A stretch of 8,653 bases of DNA from Trueperaceae bacterium (GCA_024636105.1 JAGXHO010000216.1:1-8653); one strand, 5' to 3'; numbered from the stretch's first letter, positions 1-6,137 are shown. A program made the numbers and translations. The notes: generated from the letters alone by a model not told the origin.

Positions 1-933
1 GCGTTCGGCCTGGGCGCCGCGGCCACCGCGGTAGGGCTGATGGGTTCGTCGCTCGCGGAGGCGCTGGCGTCCGGATTCGCGCAGACGCACGTGGCGACCA
101 CGCACCCCAACGTCACCGGCGCGGTGGCGCTGGCGCTGGGGGCGGCGTCGACGCTGGCGGCGCGGCGCGGGGGTGCCATAGGCGTGTTGGCCGGTGTGGT
201 GGGGGTGGCGGCGGCGCTCGCGGTGGTGGTGCTCACCGGCAGCCGCGGCACCGGCGTCGGCGTGGTGCTGGGCGCGGCGGCGCTCGGGGTGGTGTTGGTG
301 GCGCGGTGGCTGGGACGCCGCCGGCCGCTCGCGGCGAAGGTGCTGGCGCTGGGCGGTCCGCTCGCGCTGCTGGTGGCGTTCCAGGCGGTGGCGTTCTCAC
401 CCACGCAGGCGGACGCCTGGTGGCCGAGCACCGTCACGGTGGTGGCGGACGCGTTGGGCGTCGACGACTCGACGCCGCTCGGCCAGCGGGTGCTGCAGCT
501 GCAGAACCCGATGGGCGCGACGGGGGGTCGGCTGATCAACTGGCGCGTCACCCGCGAGCTGATCGCGGTGCGGCCGTTCCTGGGGTTCGGCTTCGACGCG
601 GTGCACACGGTGTACCGGAACGAGGCGCTGTTCCGGACGTCGTCGCCGTTGGCGCATCCGCACCACGGTCCGCTGACGTTGGCGTTGCAGGGTGGGTCGT
701 TGCTGTTGGTGTCGGTGGCGGCGTTGGTGCTGGCGGTGGGGTGGGGCTTGGCGGGCGCGGCCGTGCGGGGGGATGGGGTGGCGGCGGTGGTGTTGGCGTT
801 CGGGGTGGGGGTGGTGGGGGCGGATCTGCTCGATCTGGTGATGGTGCAGGGGCAGGTGGTGGGGGTGTTGGCGGTGGCGGTGCTTGGGGGGTTGGGGTCG
901 GGGCGTGCCGGCGCTGGCACTCTTGCGGAGTAA
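1..933 (+). CDS. O-antigen ligase/polymerase-like membrane protein, 5'-truncated by window edge
   Basis: The reading frame is open from base 1 to a TAA at 931-933, so the start lies outside the window and 310 residues of the C-terminal part are seen. The protein is very hydrophobic, with several Ala/Val/Leu-rich membrane segments. Two blocks look like the O-antigen ligase (Wzy_C/WaaL) superfamily: an LTGSRG segment following a membrane helix, and the periplasmic-loop pattern running from INWRVTRELIAVRPFLGFG to the His-rich AHPHHGPL. In the family this region follows an Arg-Trp pair and contains a PxxGxG and an HN/HH motif near the active site. Such proteins join or polymerise lipid-linked glycans at the outer face of the inner membrane. 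No glycan genes are visible next to it, so the substrate is unknown. The last 150 bases are unusually G-rich on this strand. Assignment to the superfamily is fairly sure; ligase versus polymerase cannot be decided. Confidence 0.75.
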   Translation, partial: AFGLGAAATAVGLMGSSLAEALASGFAQTHVATTHPNVTGAVALALGAASTLAARRGGAIGVLAGVVGVAAALAVVVLTGSRGTGVGVVLGAAALGVVLVARWLGRRRPLAAKVLALGGPLALLVAFQAVAFSPTQADAWWPSTVTVVADALGVDDSTPLGQRVLQLQNPMGATGGRLINWRVTRELIAVRPFLGFGFDAVHTVYRNEALFRTSSPLAHPHHGPLTLALQGGSLLLVSVAALVLAVGWGLAGAAVRGDGVAAVVLAFGVGVVGADLLDLVMVQGQVVGVLAVAVLGGLGSGRAGAGTLAE

Positions 934-1101
934 TGGTTGGGCAGCTAGTCGCGGCACATCGCGGTGCGCAGGACTCAGCGCTTTCTGCGGCGCGTGCGTA
1001 GGCGATCAACGTCGCCATCCCGGTAGGTGATGCTCGGTGACTTGCGCCGGCCGAGAGTCGGCGTCGGCCAAGTCCGAACTACCCTCGGAGCGATTCGACG
1101 G

Positions 1102-1107
1102 TATTCT
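1102..1107 (+). promoter_or_regulatory. Possible -10 element (TATTCT) for a leaderless mRNA
   Basis: TATTCT ends seven bases before the ATG at 1115. That would put the transcription start on or just before the start codon, and there is no Shine-Dalgarno sequence there. This is the usual arrangement of leaderless genes in Deinococcota and Actinobacteria. No convincing -35 hexamer is seen 16-18 bases upstream. This is inference from one motif. Confidence 0.35.
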
Positions 1108-1114
1108 CACCGAG

Positions 1115-1819
1115 ATGGCGACCAGCGAGCCGTTCGACGTGATCCCAGTGCCGCTGATGGAGGCCGTGATCGAAGTTCGCTTCCCTGGCGAGGCGGACAT
1201 CGAGCGGTGTCGTGGAGCGTTTCAGAGCGCGCTGCGGACGCAGTACCCGGATCTGCTCGTGCCGCGCGTAGCCGCCGGCGAGTCCGTCGCCACGAGTCCC
1301 TACATGTTTGCGGCCGCGGACCGGTCGCGAGCGGTGCTGTTGAGCGTCAATCTTCTCGGATACGTGGTCCAGGCGTACCCAGGTTGGACCAGGTTTCGAG
1401 ACGCGTTCCTCGAGCACTGGGAGCGCCTTGCCGGGCTCGTCCCGATCCAGCGGGCCAACCGAGTCGCGTTGCGGTACGTGAATCGATTCGCGGGGCCCCT
1501 CGCGAGCGTCGTGCGTCGGTCAGAGCGGCCGACGTTCCTGGTTCCGTTGGCGCCGGAAGTGCACAGGTACGTCGGGTCCACGCGCATGACGACGCAGCGG
1601 GGCCACGCGGCGCACGTACAGGTTCGGTACGAGGGCGACCGCGAGGCCGAGGTGGCCGTGGTCCTCGACCTTGATGTCGCGCGGGAAGGGCTCGACGATC
1701 TCACGGCGATGTCGGAATCGCTCGAGGCGTTGCACGTGGACGTCGAGGACCTGTTCCTGGCTTCCATCGAACCGCAGTTCGCGAAGTCGCTGGCCGTCGT
1801 TCCGGAGCAAAAGAAGTGA
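1115..1819 (+). CDS. TIGR04255 family protein
   Basis: This is a 234-residue protein, close to the usual size of the TIGR04255 family. The N-terminal signature is clear: PVPLMEAVIEVRF at about residues 11-23 matches the family's 'P-L-x-E-A-V-x-E-I-R-F' opening. It is followed by the family's typical middle section with LLGYVVQAYPGWTRFRD, then ANRVALRYVNRF. The biochemical function of this family is not known. It is soluble, with no signal peptide or membrane helix. I start it at ATG 1115 rather than the upstream in-frame GTG at 1037: the extra 26 residues are polar and do not look like the family, and a -10-like TATTCT sits seven bases before the ATG. It is the first gene of a cluster; its TGA overlaps the GTG of the next gene. 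It probably works with the next two products, one of which is a HEPN protein; that pairing is inference from context. Confidence 0.85.
   Translation: MATSEPFDVIPVPLMEAVIEVRFPGEADIERCRGAFQSALRTQYPDLLVPRVAAGESVATSPYMFAAADRSRAVLLSVNLLGYVVQAYPGWTRFRDAFLEHWERLAGLVPIQRANRVALRYVNRFAGPLASVVRRSERPTFLVPLAPEVHRYVGSTRMTTQRGHAAHVQVRYEGDREAEVAVVLDLDVAREGLDDLTAMSESLEALHVDVEDLFLASIEPQFAKSLAVVPEQKK
1804..1807 (+). promoter_or_regulatory. Ribosome binding site GGAG for the gene at 1816
   Basis: GGAG lies eight bases before the GTG at 1816, inside the end of the preceding gene. It supports GTG 1816 as the real start despite its overlap with the upstream TGA. Confidence 0.55.
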
Positions 1820-2454
1820 CGCAGACACTGGATTGGCGCGAGGCGCTTGGCGCCAAGCCGCTGGCACTCCGGTCGGCCGACGAACCGACGATCGATCTGG
1901 AGCACGTTCTGCGGTCTTTGGTCACGGGTAGGAAAGAGCGTGGCGCCGTACGCAATTTCCTCGTGCGATCTGCCCGAACTGACGCGCCAGGGTGGACAGC
2001 ACGCGCGGCGCTCGACACGGACCACCGCAGGTTGATCTCGATGATATTCGAGGAGGCGGTCGGGGGACGGCTCGACGAGGTCGACGTCGCCGCGCGCCTC
2101 ATCGAGCGCATGTTTGCACTTCGGATGCCGCAAGGCGATGAGCACGAAGGCCGACGGATGCCGGAGCCTGGAGCCGCTGAGCGTGAAGGCCTCGGTGCGG
2201 CGATCGATTCGACGATCCTCGACCGCGTGAGCCGACTTGCTCAAGCGTGCTTCCCCGCGGGGTCAACCGTCGAGTGGTCCGACGAAGTCGACGAGCGTGG
2301 CGAGGTGTACGGCCTCATGACCGTCCACAGCCCCGCACCCCCGGCCGCGACGCACGAGGCGTACCGCGCGTTCATCGATGCTTGGGTTCGCGCCGAGCCG
2401 CCCACCACACGCGCGCGCATCCGGGTGTCGTGCCGTCCCGGCGCCGGCGGCTGA
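1816..2454 (+). CDS. Unrecognised protein, partner gene in the TIGR04255/HEPN cluster
   Basis: This is a 212-residue soluble protein that I do not recognise. Its GTG start overlaps the upstream TGA in the sequence GTGA and has a GGAG site eight bases before it, so translation is probably coupled to the TIGR04255 gene. The N-terminal half is charged and helical in composition (about residues 25-105, with RSLVTGRKERGAVRNF and FEEAVGGRLDEVDVAARLIERM). A polar, Glu/Arg-rich linker near residues 110-130 leads to a C-terminal half that looks like an alternating beta/alpha domain (VEWSDEVDERGEVYGLMTV at about 154-172, then a helix with FIDAWVRA and a final strand ARIRVSCR). No catalytic motif, metal site, signal peptide or membrane segment is visible. 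The HEPN gene follows within 12-24 bases in the same frame. It could be an adaptor or antitoxin-like partner of the HEPN protein, but this is only inference from gene order. Confidence 0.75.
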   Translation: MTQTLDWREALGAKPLALRSADEPTIDLEHVLRSLVTGRKERGAVRNFLVRSARTDAPGWTARAALDTDHRRLISMIFEEAVGGRLDEVDVAARLIERMFALRMPQGDEHEGRRMPEPGAAEREGLGAAIDSTILDRVSRLAQACFPAGSTVEWSDEVDERGEVYGLMTVHSPAPPAATHEAYRAFIDAWVRAEPPTTRARIRVSCRPGAGG

Positions 2455-2539
2455 TCGGACCGCTTCGTGGAGCCGCAGGTGTACCTCGAGGTGGCCGACG
2501 ATTTGGCGCGCTTGGGCGGGCCGGGTCACTTTAGGTCTG

Positions 2540-2549
2540 CGGTTAGCCG
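2540..2549. repeat. Left copy of the 10-bp target site duplication
   Basis: CGGTTAGCCG directly abuts the left inverted repeat and is repeated exactly at 4011-4020 after the right inverted repeat. Ten bases is in the range made by IS4-family elements. Confidence 0.93.
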
Positions 2550-2574
2550 CAATACCGTTCACTTTAGGATGACG
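2550..2574 (+). repeat. Left terminal inverted repeat of the IS4-family element
   Basis: It starts CAATACCGTTCACTT, identical over 15 bases to the reverse complement of the right end, and the inner ten bases match at six positions including the final TGACG. It also contains the stop codon (TGA on the minus strand, 2559-2561) of the shifted transposase frame. Confidence 0.92.
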
Positions 2575-2747
2575 ATGGCTTCGTTGGGTTCTTTGGTGGG
2601 TTGCGGCCAGTTGGCGTGCTTGGCGCGCTTGGGTGGGTAGGCCGTCACGGCGCGTTTGAGGACGCGCGGGTTGGCCCTGAGGCGCGGCTGCGCCTGCTCG
2701 GCACCGACCTCTTCGATGGCTTCAGCGATCAGCTTGGGCCAGTTCCT
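2559..2747 (-). pseudogene. C-terminal tail of the IS4 transposase in a shifted frame
   Basis: In the frame one base off from the main transposase gene, 62 residues run from just after the C6 run to a TGA inside the left inverted repeat. They contain NWPKLIAEAIEE and then RANPRVLKRAVTAYPPKRA, which matches the conserved end of IS4-family transposases (the 'NPRVVKRKMSxFPxKR' tail). Coding up to and into the terminal repeat is normal for such elements. Together with residues 1-403 of the main frame it would make a protein of about 465 residues, near the length of E. coli IS4 transposase (about 440). The main frame instead stops after 411 residues. Confidence 0.85.
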
Positions 2748-3957
2748 GGGGGGAAAAGCTCTCGGGTCGCGAGAGTTTGCGCCGAACGGCGCGCAGACCG
2801 CCTGTGAAGGAGAGCCGGTCGGGGTCCACACCCTGGCCGATCGCCGCCTGATGCAGCAACCAGCGGATGGCGTAGTGCACGTTCAGGAAGCCGTAGAGCT
2901 CCTGGATGACGCCGTCGGGCTTGCGGCTGCGGAGCACCAGCGGCGCTCGACCCTGGGCGATCTTGACTTCCTTGATGCTGATCTCGATGCCCCAGCGCTT
3001 CGCGTACAGCGCCGCGAGGTCCTCAGCCGGTGCCAGCTCCGGATCCAAGAGGGTCGTCACCAAGCGGTACCGTTCGGCCGCCTGCGGCCGGCCGGGATCG
3101 TCGAGCGCGTACTCGATCACGCGCACGCGCACGCCCGGCAGGCCCCTGCGGCGATCGTTCGGGCTCTCGTACAGCTGGCTCAGGAACGACCCGTCGACCA
3201 GCCGCTCCTCAACGGCGAACACGGCGTTGTGCTTGACGCGCCAGAGCAGCTCCGCGCCGCGCTCGCGCGCGCGCTGCCAGGCATCGAAACCCAGGTACGC
3301 CCGATCGCAGATGCACAGCATGCCCGGCTCCAGGCGCGCGAACAACGGCTTCGCGAGCGTCAACTCGGACGCGCCGAACGCCCCCGCCGAGAGACCCACG
3401 ATCGCGCGCGTACCGACCTCACCGAGCGCCACCCACCGAAGGCGCGGGTAGGCGCTCCGCTCACCACGCGACACGCTCGGCCGACCGAACGCCCCCTCGT
3501 TCTCCGGGGTGTCCGGCACCTCCAGCGTGCTTCCGTCGATGCTCATCAAGCGCCACGAGCGGTACCACGCGCCCTGCGTCCCCGACTCCGCCAGCGGCCG
3601 AGCCACCTCCTCGAACAGGCGCCGCAGCGGCTCCGAACCGACCCGCTCACGCGCCTTCGAGAACGCCGACTTCTGCGGCACGTTCACCACCAAAGACGGA
3701 TCCAACGCCCGCAAGCCCTCCGTCAACAACTGGAACAGCTCCCGGTACCCCTCTGACGCGTACAACGCCATCGCCAGCACGTAGTACACCACCAACTTCG
3801 ACGGCAACAACCGCGAACGCTGCTCCACCCGGCCCGTCTCCAACAGCACCTGATCCACCAACCCCGGCGGGAAGAAGGCTGCCAGGAACCCGAACCCCAA
3901 CAAGTCAGGAACCGCGAACTCGCGCTCCACCTTCCTCGGGCGACCCGGCTTCGGCAC
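2722..3957 (-). CDS. IS4-family DDE transposase, C-terminally truncated by a frameshift
   Basis: This is a 411-residue product starting at GTG 3957. An N-terminal IS4-type domain is seen first (about residues 18-120, with FPPGLVDQVL and VPQKSAFSKARERVG). The catalytic DDE domain follows: D141 in SIDGSTLEVPD, D218 in CICDRAYLGF, and E325 in YAKRWGIEISIKEVK. The last block is the Y-x2-R-x3-E-x6-K signature (Y318, R321, E325, K332) that defines the IS4 family. It acts by cut-and-paste transposition using the element's inverted repeats. After residue 403 the normal C-terminal tail is found in another frame at 2559-2747, and the main frame ends early at TGA 2722-2724. The truncated form keeps all catalytic residues but lacks the tail, so it may be inactive, reduced in activity, or completed by frameshifting. 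A good -35/-10 pair lies directly upstream, with the -35 in the inverted repeat. Confidence 0.93.
   Translation of the reverse strand: MPKPGRPRKVEREFAVPDLLGFGFLAAFFPPGLVDQVLLETGRVEQRSRLLPSKLVVYYVLAMALYASEGYRELFQLLTEGLRALDPSLVVNVPQKSAFSKARERVGSEPLRRLFEEVARPLAESGTQGAWYRSWRLMSIDGSTLEVPDTPENEGAFGRPSVSRGERSAYPRLRWVALGEVGTRAIVGLSAGAFGASELTLAKPLFARLEPGMLCICDRAYLGFDAWQRARERGAELLWRVKHNAVFAVEERLVDGSFLSQLYESPNDRRRGLPGVRVRVIEYALDDPGRPQAAERYRLVTTLLDPELAPAEDLAALYAKRWGIEISIKEVKIAQGRAPLVLRSRKPDGVIQELYGFLNVHYAIRWLLHQAAIGQGVDPDRLSFTGGLRAVRRKLSRPESFSPQELAQADR
2748..2757 (-). other. T4C6 run at the transposase frameshift
   Basis: On the minus strand the sequence is TTTTCCCCCC, read as TTT TCC CCC C. One base fewer here would join the main frame directly to the conserved C-terminal tail. 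It could be a programmed +1 frameshift or slippage site, a simple one-base insertion, or a homopolymer sequencing error. Confidence 0.7.
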
Positions 3958-3962
3958 ACCCC

Positions 3963-3991
3963 AGCCTACGCCCCACGAGCAAACCCGTCAA
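3963..3991 (-). promoter_or_regulatory. Transposase promoter (TTGACG, 17 bp, TAGGCT)
   Basis: On the minus strand a -35-like TTGACG (3991-3986) is followed by exactly 17 bases and a -10-like TAGGCT (3968-3963). The -35 lies in the inner end of the right inverted repeat. The -10 ends only five bases before the GTG start of the transposase, so the mRNA would be leaderless or nearly so. Confidence 0.55.
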
Positions 3992-4010
3992 CACTAAGTG
4001 AACGGTATTG
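3986..4010 (-). repeat. Right terminal inverted repeat of the IS4-family element
   Basis: Read on the minus strand it begins CAATACCGTTCACTT, the same 15 bases as the left end, and its inner part ends TTGACG, which doubles as the -35 of the transposase promoter. On the plus strand its outer part supplies a GTG (3998) in frame with the 3' remnant of the HEPN gene. Confidence 0.92.
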
Positions 4011-4020
4011 CGGTTAGCCG
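4011..4020. repeat. Right copy of the 10-bp target site duplication
   Basis: CGGTTAGCCG, identical to 2540-2549 and directly next to the right inverted repeat. Confidence 0.93.
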
Positions 4021-4539
4021 TGCCTACTACGCCGTCTACCACGCTGCAGCGGTGGCATCTAGGCGACTCGGCGCCTCGTCGTCGCATAGCCACGAGGAGA
4101 TCGGCAATCGGTTCCAGACGAGCGATGATCCGGAAATCAGTTCGATTGGGCAGAGGTTTCTGGACCTCAAATCGGCGCGCCACCGCGCGGACAACAAGCT
4201 CCGGCAGCCAGTCGACGTTGAGGACGCCGCGTTCGTCGCGCTGCAGCTGCGAGAGGCCCGCGAGCTCTTCGGCGTGTTCCAGGACTTGCCAACGGGTGGG
4301 CGGCGCGATGCGGCCCAGCGGGCGGTCCGTTCCTACGACGCTCGCTCGCGAGGCCGATGATCTGGTTGAGGGTGCGGTGCAATCGAATGTGGTCGGCGAA
4401 TCACGCGTTCACGCAGCTTGAGCGGCGCCCGCTTCGGAGAGGTGTTCGCTTCAACTCGCGTACGGGTGGTTTGTCGATTACCCCAAGAGTCCTTGATTCG
4501 CGGGGCGCTCGTCCTCAGAACGACTTGCGATGATGCCAT

Positions 4540-5802
4540 GTGGACAGGGTGAGCCGCTTCAAGGATCCCGTTGGTGTTGGCCTGGCCGAGTATTCAGCCG
4601 CTGTTGCGCGTGAGTTGACGGTTGAAGCAGCGTCGCGTCTGGCCAAGTCGCCCGATTGGTACACGAGGTACCTGGTCGCGGCGAACTTGCACACGCCGAC
4701 GACGGTCGTTGACGAGTTGGCGTTCGACGAGTGCCCGACGGTTGCTCGATGTGCCATGCAGAGCATTCGAGCCTCTGCTCAAGTTGCGCACATGGCGGGT
4801 CTCATGCGGCCGTTTCCAGATTGGCCGCGACCGCCAACATGGGTTGATGAGGTGATCGCGGAGGTCCACGAGGCGCTCGCGGATCGAGGTGTCGTAGCGG
4901 CGCGGGTGCTGATTGGTGCACTGGTCAAGCGCTTCGGTGGGCACCCAGAGATCGCGTTCTTCGCCGCGGGGTTCCCGTACACAGGTGCGGCCACGCTCGG
5001 AATGCTCGCGTCGCACGCCGCGCCAGCAGTCCGTGGGGCCACAGCCTCGAACCCGGCCACGCCGGTCAAATCCCTCAGGCGATTGCTTGACGACCCGGTT
5101 CCGGGAGTCGAGGCGGCGGCCGTGCGGAACCCCATTACTCCCGAGCGGGCATTGCTGTCGTTAGCAGGTCGTGCGCTCGATCGACATGTCCAGCGGACTC
5201 TGGCGCTGCGTCTTGCGATGGTGGCGCCAATCATCTCGGGGGCCTTGGAGCGCGCGGATGCGGCTGATCTCGTCTTGGATGAGGTTCCAGGTTCCAACGG
5301 TACGGCTCCTATGGTCCTGAAAGTGGAGACGCTTGACCTTCAGTCCATCACCGCGGTGCCGCGCAGCTTTCTGGACGGACGTTCGCGCACAGAGGCGTTC
5401 GCCATGCACGCCGTCGCTGTCTACGAGAGCCGCATGGGTCGCACCCCGACGCCCATGCCGAAGAACAACGAGGGGTACGACCTTCGTAGCGTGGACGCGG
5501 CAGGACACACACGCCTCATCGAGGTGAAGGGCGTAGGCGCGGCAGCTCGTTCGATCCGCGTGACGCGACCACAGCTCGATCAAGCGAAGGTGGCGGGCAG
5601 TGGCTTCACACTTGCGGTCGTGCTGACGGATGGCCACAGGCCGCGGGAGCTCTTGATCCTCGAAGATCCTTTCCCGGGCGTGTGGCCAGGAGACGTCGCG
5701 GCCGTCGTTCTCGACATCAGTAAGCTCCGTGAGCGTGCCGCTCGTATCCCGATCACGGGGGGTGCTGACCCGACCGTGGTCTCGACGAGCCTCTTCGGGT
5801 AG
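4540..5802 (+). CDS. Leucine-rich-variant/HEAT-like repeat protein with C-terminal DUF3883 nuclease-like domain
   Basis: This is a 420-residue soluble protein. The first half carries degenerate LRV/HEAT-like repeats of the 'VRxxVAxNPxTPxxxLxxLxxDPxxxV' type: YTRYLVAANLHTPTTVVDEL (about 41-60) and AVRGATASNPATPVKSLRRL (163-182) followed by VEAAAVRNPITPERAL (190-205). The C-terminal part (about 285-395) looks like DUF3883: YESRMGR with E296, then NNEGYDLRSVD with D314, then LIEVKG with E328 and K330. D314...E328-x-K330 fits a PD-(D/E)xK nuclease core as in Mrr-like proteins. The expected role is DNA or RNA cleavage with the repeats as a sensing or protein-binding part; that role is inference. 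The start is GTG 4540, since an in-frame TGA lies at 4531-4533; GTG 4549 is an alternative, and neither has a clear ribosome site. It lies 179 bases after the HEPN gene on the same strand, in what looks like a defence-type neighbourhood. Confidence 0.8.
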   Translation: MDRVSRFKDPVGVGLAEYSAAVARELTVEAASRLAKSPDWYTRYLVAANLHTPTTVVDELAFDECPTVARCAMQSIRASAQVAHMAGLMRPFPDWPRPPTWVDEVIAEVHEALADRGVVAARVLIGALVKRFGGHPEIAFFAAGFPYTGAATLGMLASHAAPAVRGATASNPATPVKSLRRLLDDPVPGVEAAAVRNPITPERALLSLAGRALDRHVQRTLALRLAMVAPIISGALERADAADLVLDEVPGSNGTAPMVLKVETLDLQSITAVPRSFLDGRSRTEAFAMHAVAVYESRMGRTPTPMPKNNEGYDLRSVDAAGHTRLIEVKGVGAAARSIRVTRPQLDQAKVAGSGFTLAVVLTDGHRPRELLILEDPFPGVWPGDVAAVVLDISKLRERAARIPITGGADPTVVSTSLFG

Positions 5803-6137
5803 GCCGTGACCAGAAGCTACGGCGCCTCCCATCGGACGCAGCAAGACCGGGGACTCGCTTTGGTCGTCGATCGACGACGCTTTCGCCATCCACAATGTCC
5901 CGGCGGTTCATGCGTGATGTCGTTGCGTTGTGTCCGCTTGTCGGGCGATCCGCTCCCGCCGTTGGTGGTGTCTCGGGCGGTGGCGGCGTTGTGCGCCTTG
6001 GCGCGAGGCGGTCCCGCGATGCTTCCCGGCGGGCCTGACCTCGCCTGGAACCATCGTGGGACCGAACTCCCCTCGCAGGTCGCCGACGTCGACGGCCCCC
6101 AGGGTATCGATGCGCGCGATGCGCCTCCAGCGCGCCC
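5803..6137. other. Convergent intergenic region, no gene supported
   Basis: This gap of 335 bases lies between the 3' ends of the repeat-DUF3883 gene (+) and the second M19 gene (-). A GTG-started frame of 111 codons on the plus strand (5806-6141) overlaps the M19 stop and shows no recognisable domain, so I do not call it. The only structure seen is a perfect 16-bp palindrome at 5863-5878 and a weak 5-bp hairpin at 5803-5823. No strong terminator with a T run is visible on either strand. Confidence 0.6.
5863..5878. repeat. Perfect 16-bp palindrome in the convergent gap
   Basis: GTCGTCGATCGACGAC equals its own reverse complement. It lies 60 bases after the stop of the repeat-DUF3883 gene. It could fold as a 6-bp stem with a GATC loop followed by GCTTT, a poor terminator, or be a dimeric protein binding site, although there is no divergent promoter here. 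Confidence 0.5.

Larger units (their letters stand above)
2550..4010 (-). mobile_element. IS4-family insertion sequence, 1461 bp
   Basis: A complete element: imperfect terminal inverted repeats at 2550-2574 and 3986-4010, a perfect 10-bp target duplication outside them, and one transposase gene on the minus strand filling almost all of the interior. The length is close to that of E. coli IS4 (about 1.43 kb), and the ends (CAATACCGTTCACTT) resemble IS4's ends as I remember them. It sits inside the HEPN gene, in codons for A-V-S-R. The exact target duplication and the clean frame restoration on removal indicate a recent insertion. The transposase has a +1-type frameshift near its 3' end, so activity is uncertain. 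Confidence 0.95.
2467..4360 (+). pseudogene. HEPN-domain protein gene, split by an IS4-family insertion
   Basis: Joining 2467-2549 to 4021-4360 (removing the insertion sequence and one copy of the 10-bp duplication) gives a continuous frame of 140 residues ending at TGA 4358-4360. The restored protein reads EVADDLARLGGPGHFRSAV across the junction into SRAYYAVYHAAA. This is the hallmark N-terminal pattern of the HEPN domain (PF05168-like: 'RSAVSRAYYAxFHAA'). A later helix carries KSARHRADNKL (about 78-88), matching the family's 'R-x-x-A-D-Y' region, followed by a C-terminal helix ALQLREARELFGVF. An R-x6-H arrangement exists at R28/H35; I cannot say it is the HEPN RNase catalytic pair. The start is uncertain: GTG 2467 is the longest, while GTG 2479 has GGAG six bases before it. 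As it stands, the 5' part reads into the element and stops at TAG 2638-2640 after 57 residues. HEPN proteins are often RNases or their partners in toxin-antitoxin and phage-defence loci. Confidence 0.85.

Noticed and set aside
905..920. Hairpin GTGCCGGCGCTGGCAC followed by TCTT as a terminator
   Set aside because: It lies within the last codons of the ligase-like gene, the stem is only five pairs, and there is no real T run.
1049..1069. GGCCGA/TCGGCC hairpin upstream of the TIGR04255 gene
   Set aside because: It is a six-pair stem with no T run, and such matches are common by chance at this GC content.
1037..1114. Earlier GTG start for the TIGR04255 protein
   Set aside because: The 26 extra residues do not resemble the family opening, and the -10-like element at 1102 would lie inside the coding region.
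2656..3756. Plus-strand frame of 366 codons opposite the transposase
   Set aside because: It is antisense to the clear IS4 transposase, with a low-complexity Arg/Ala/Gln-rich product.
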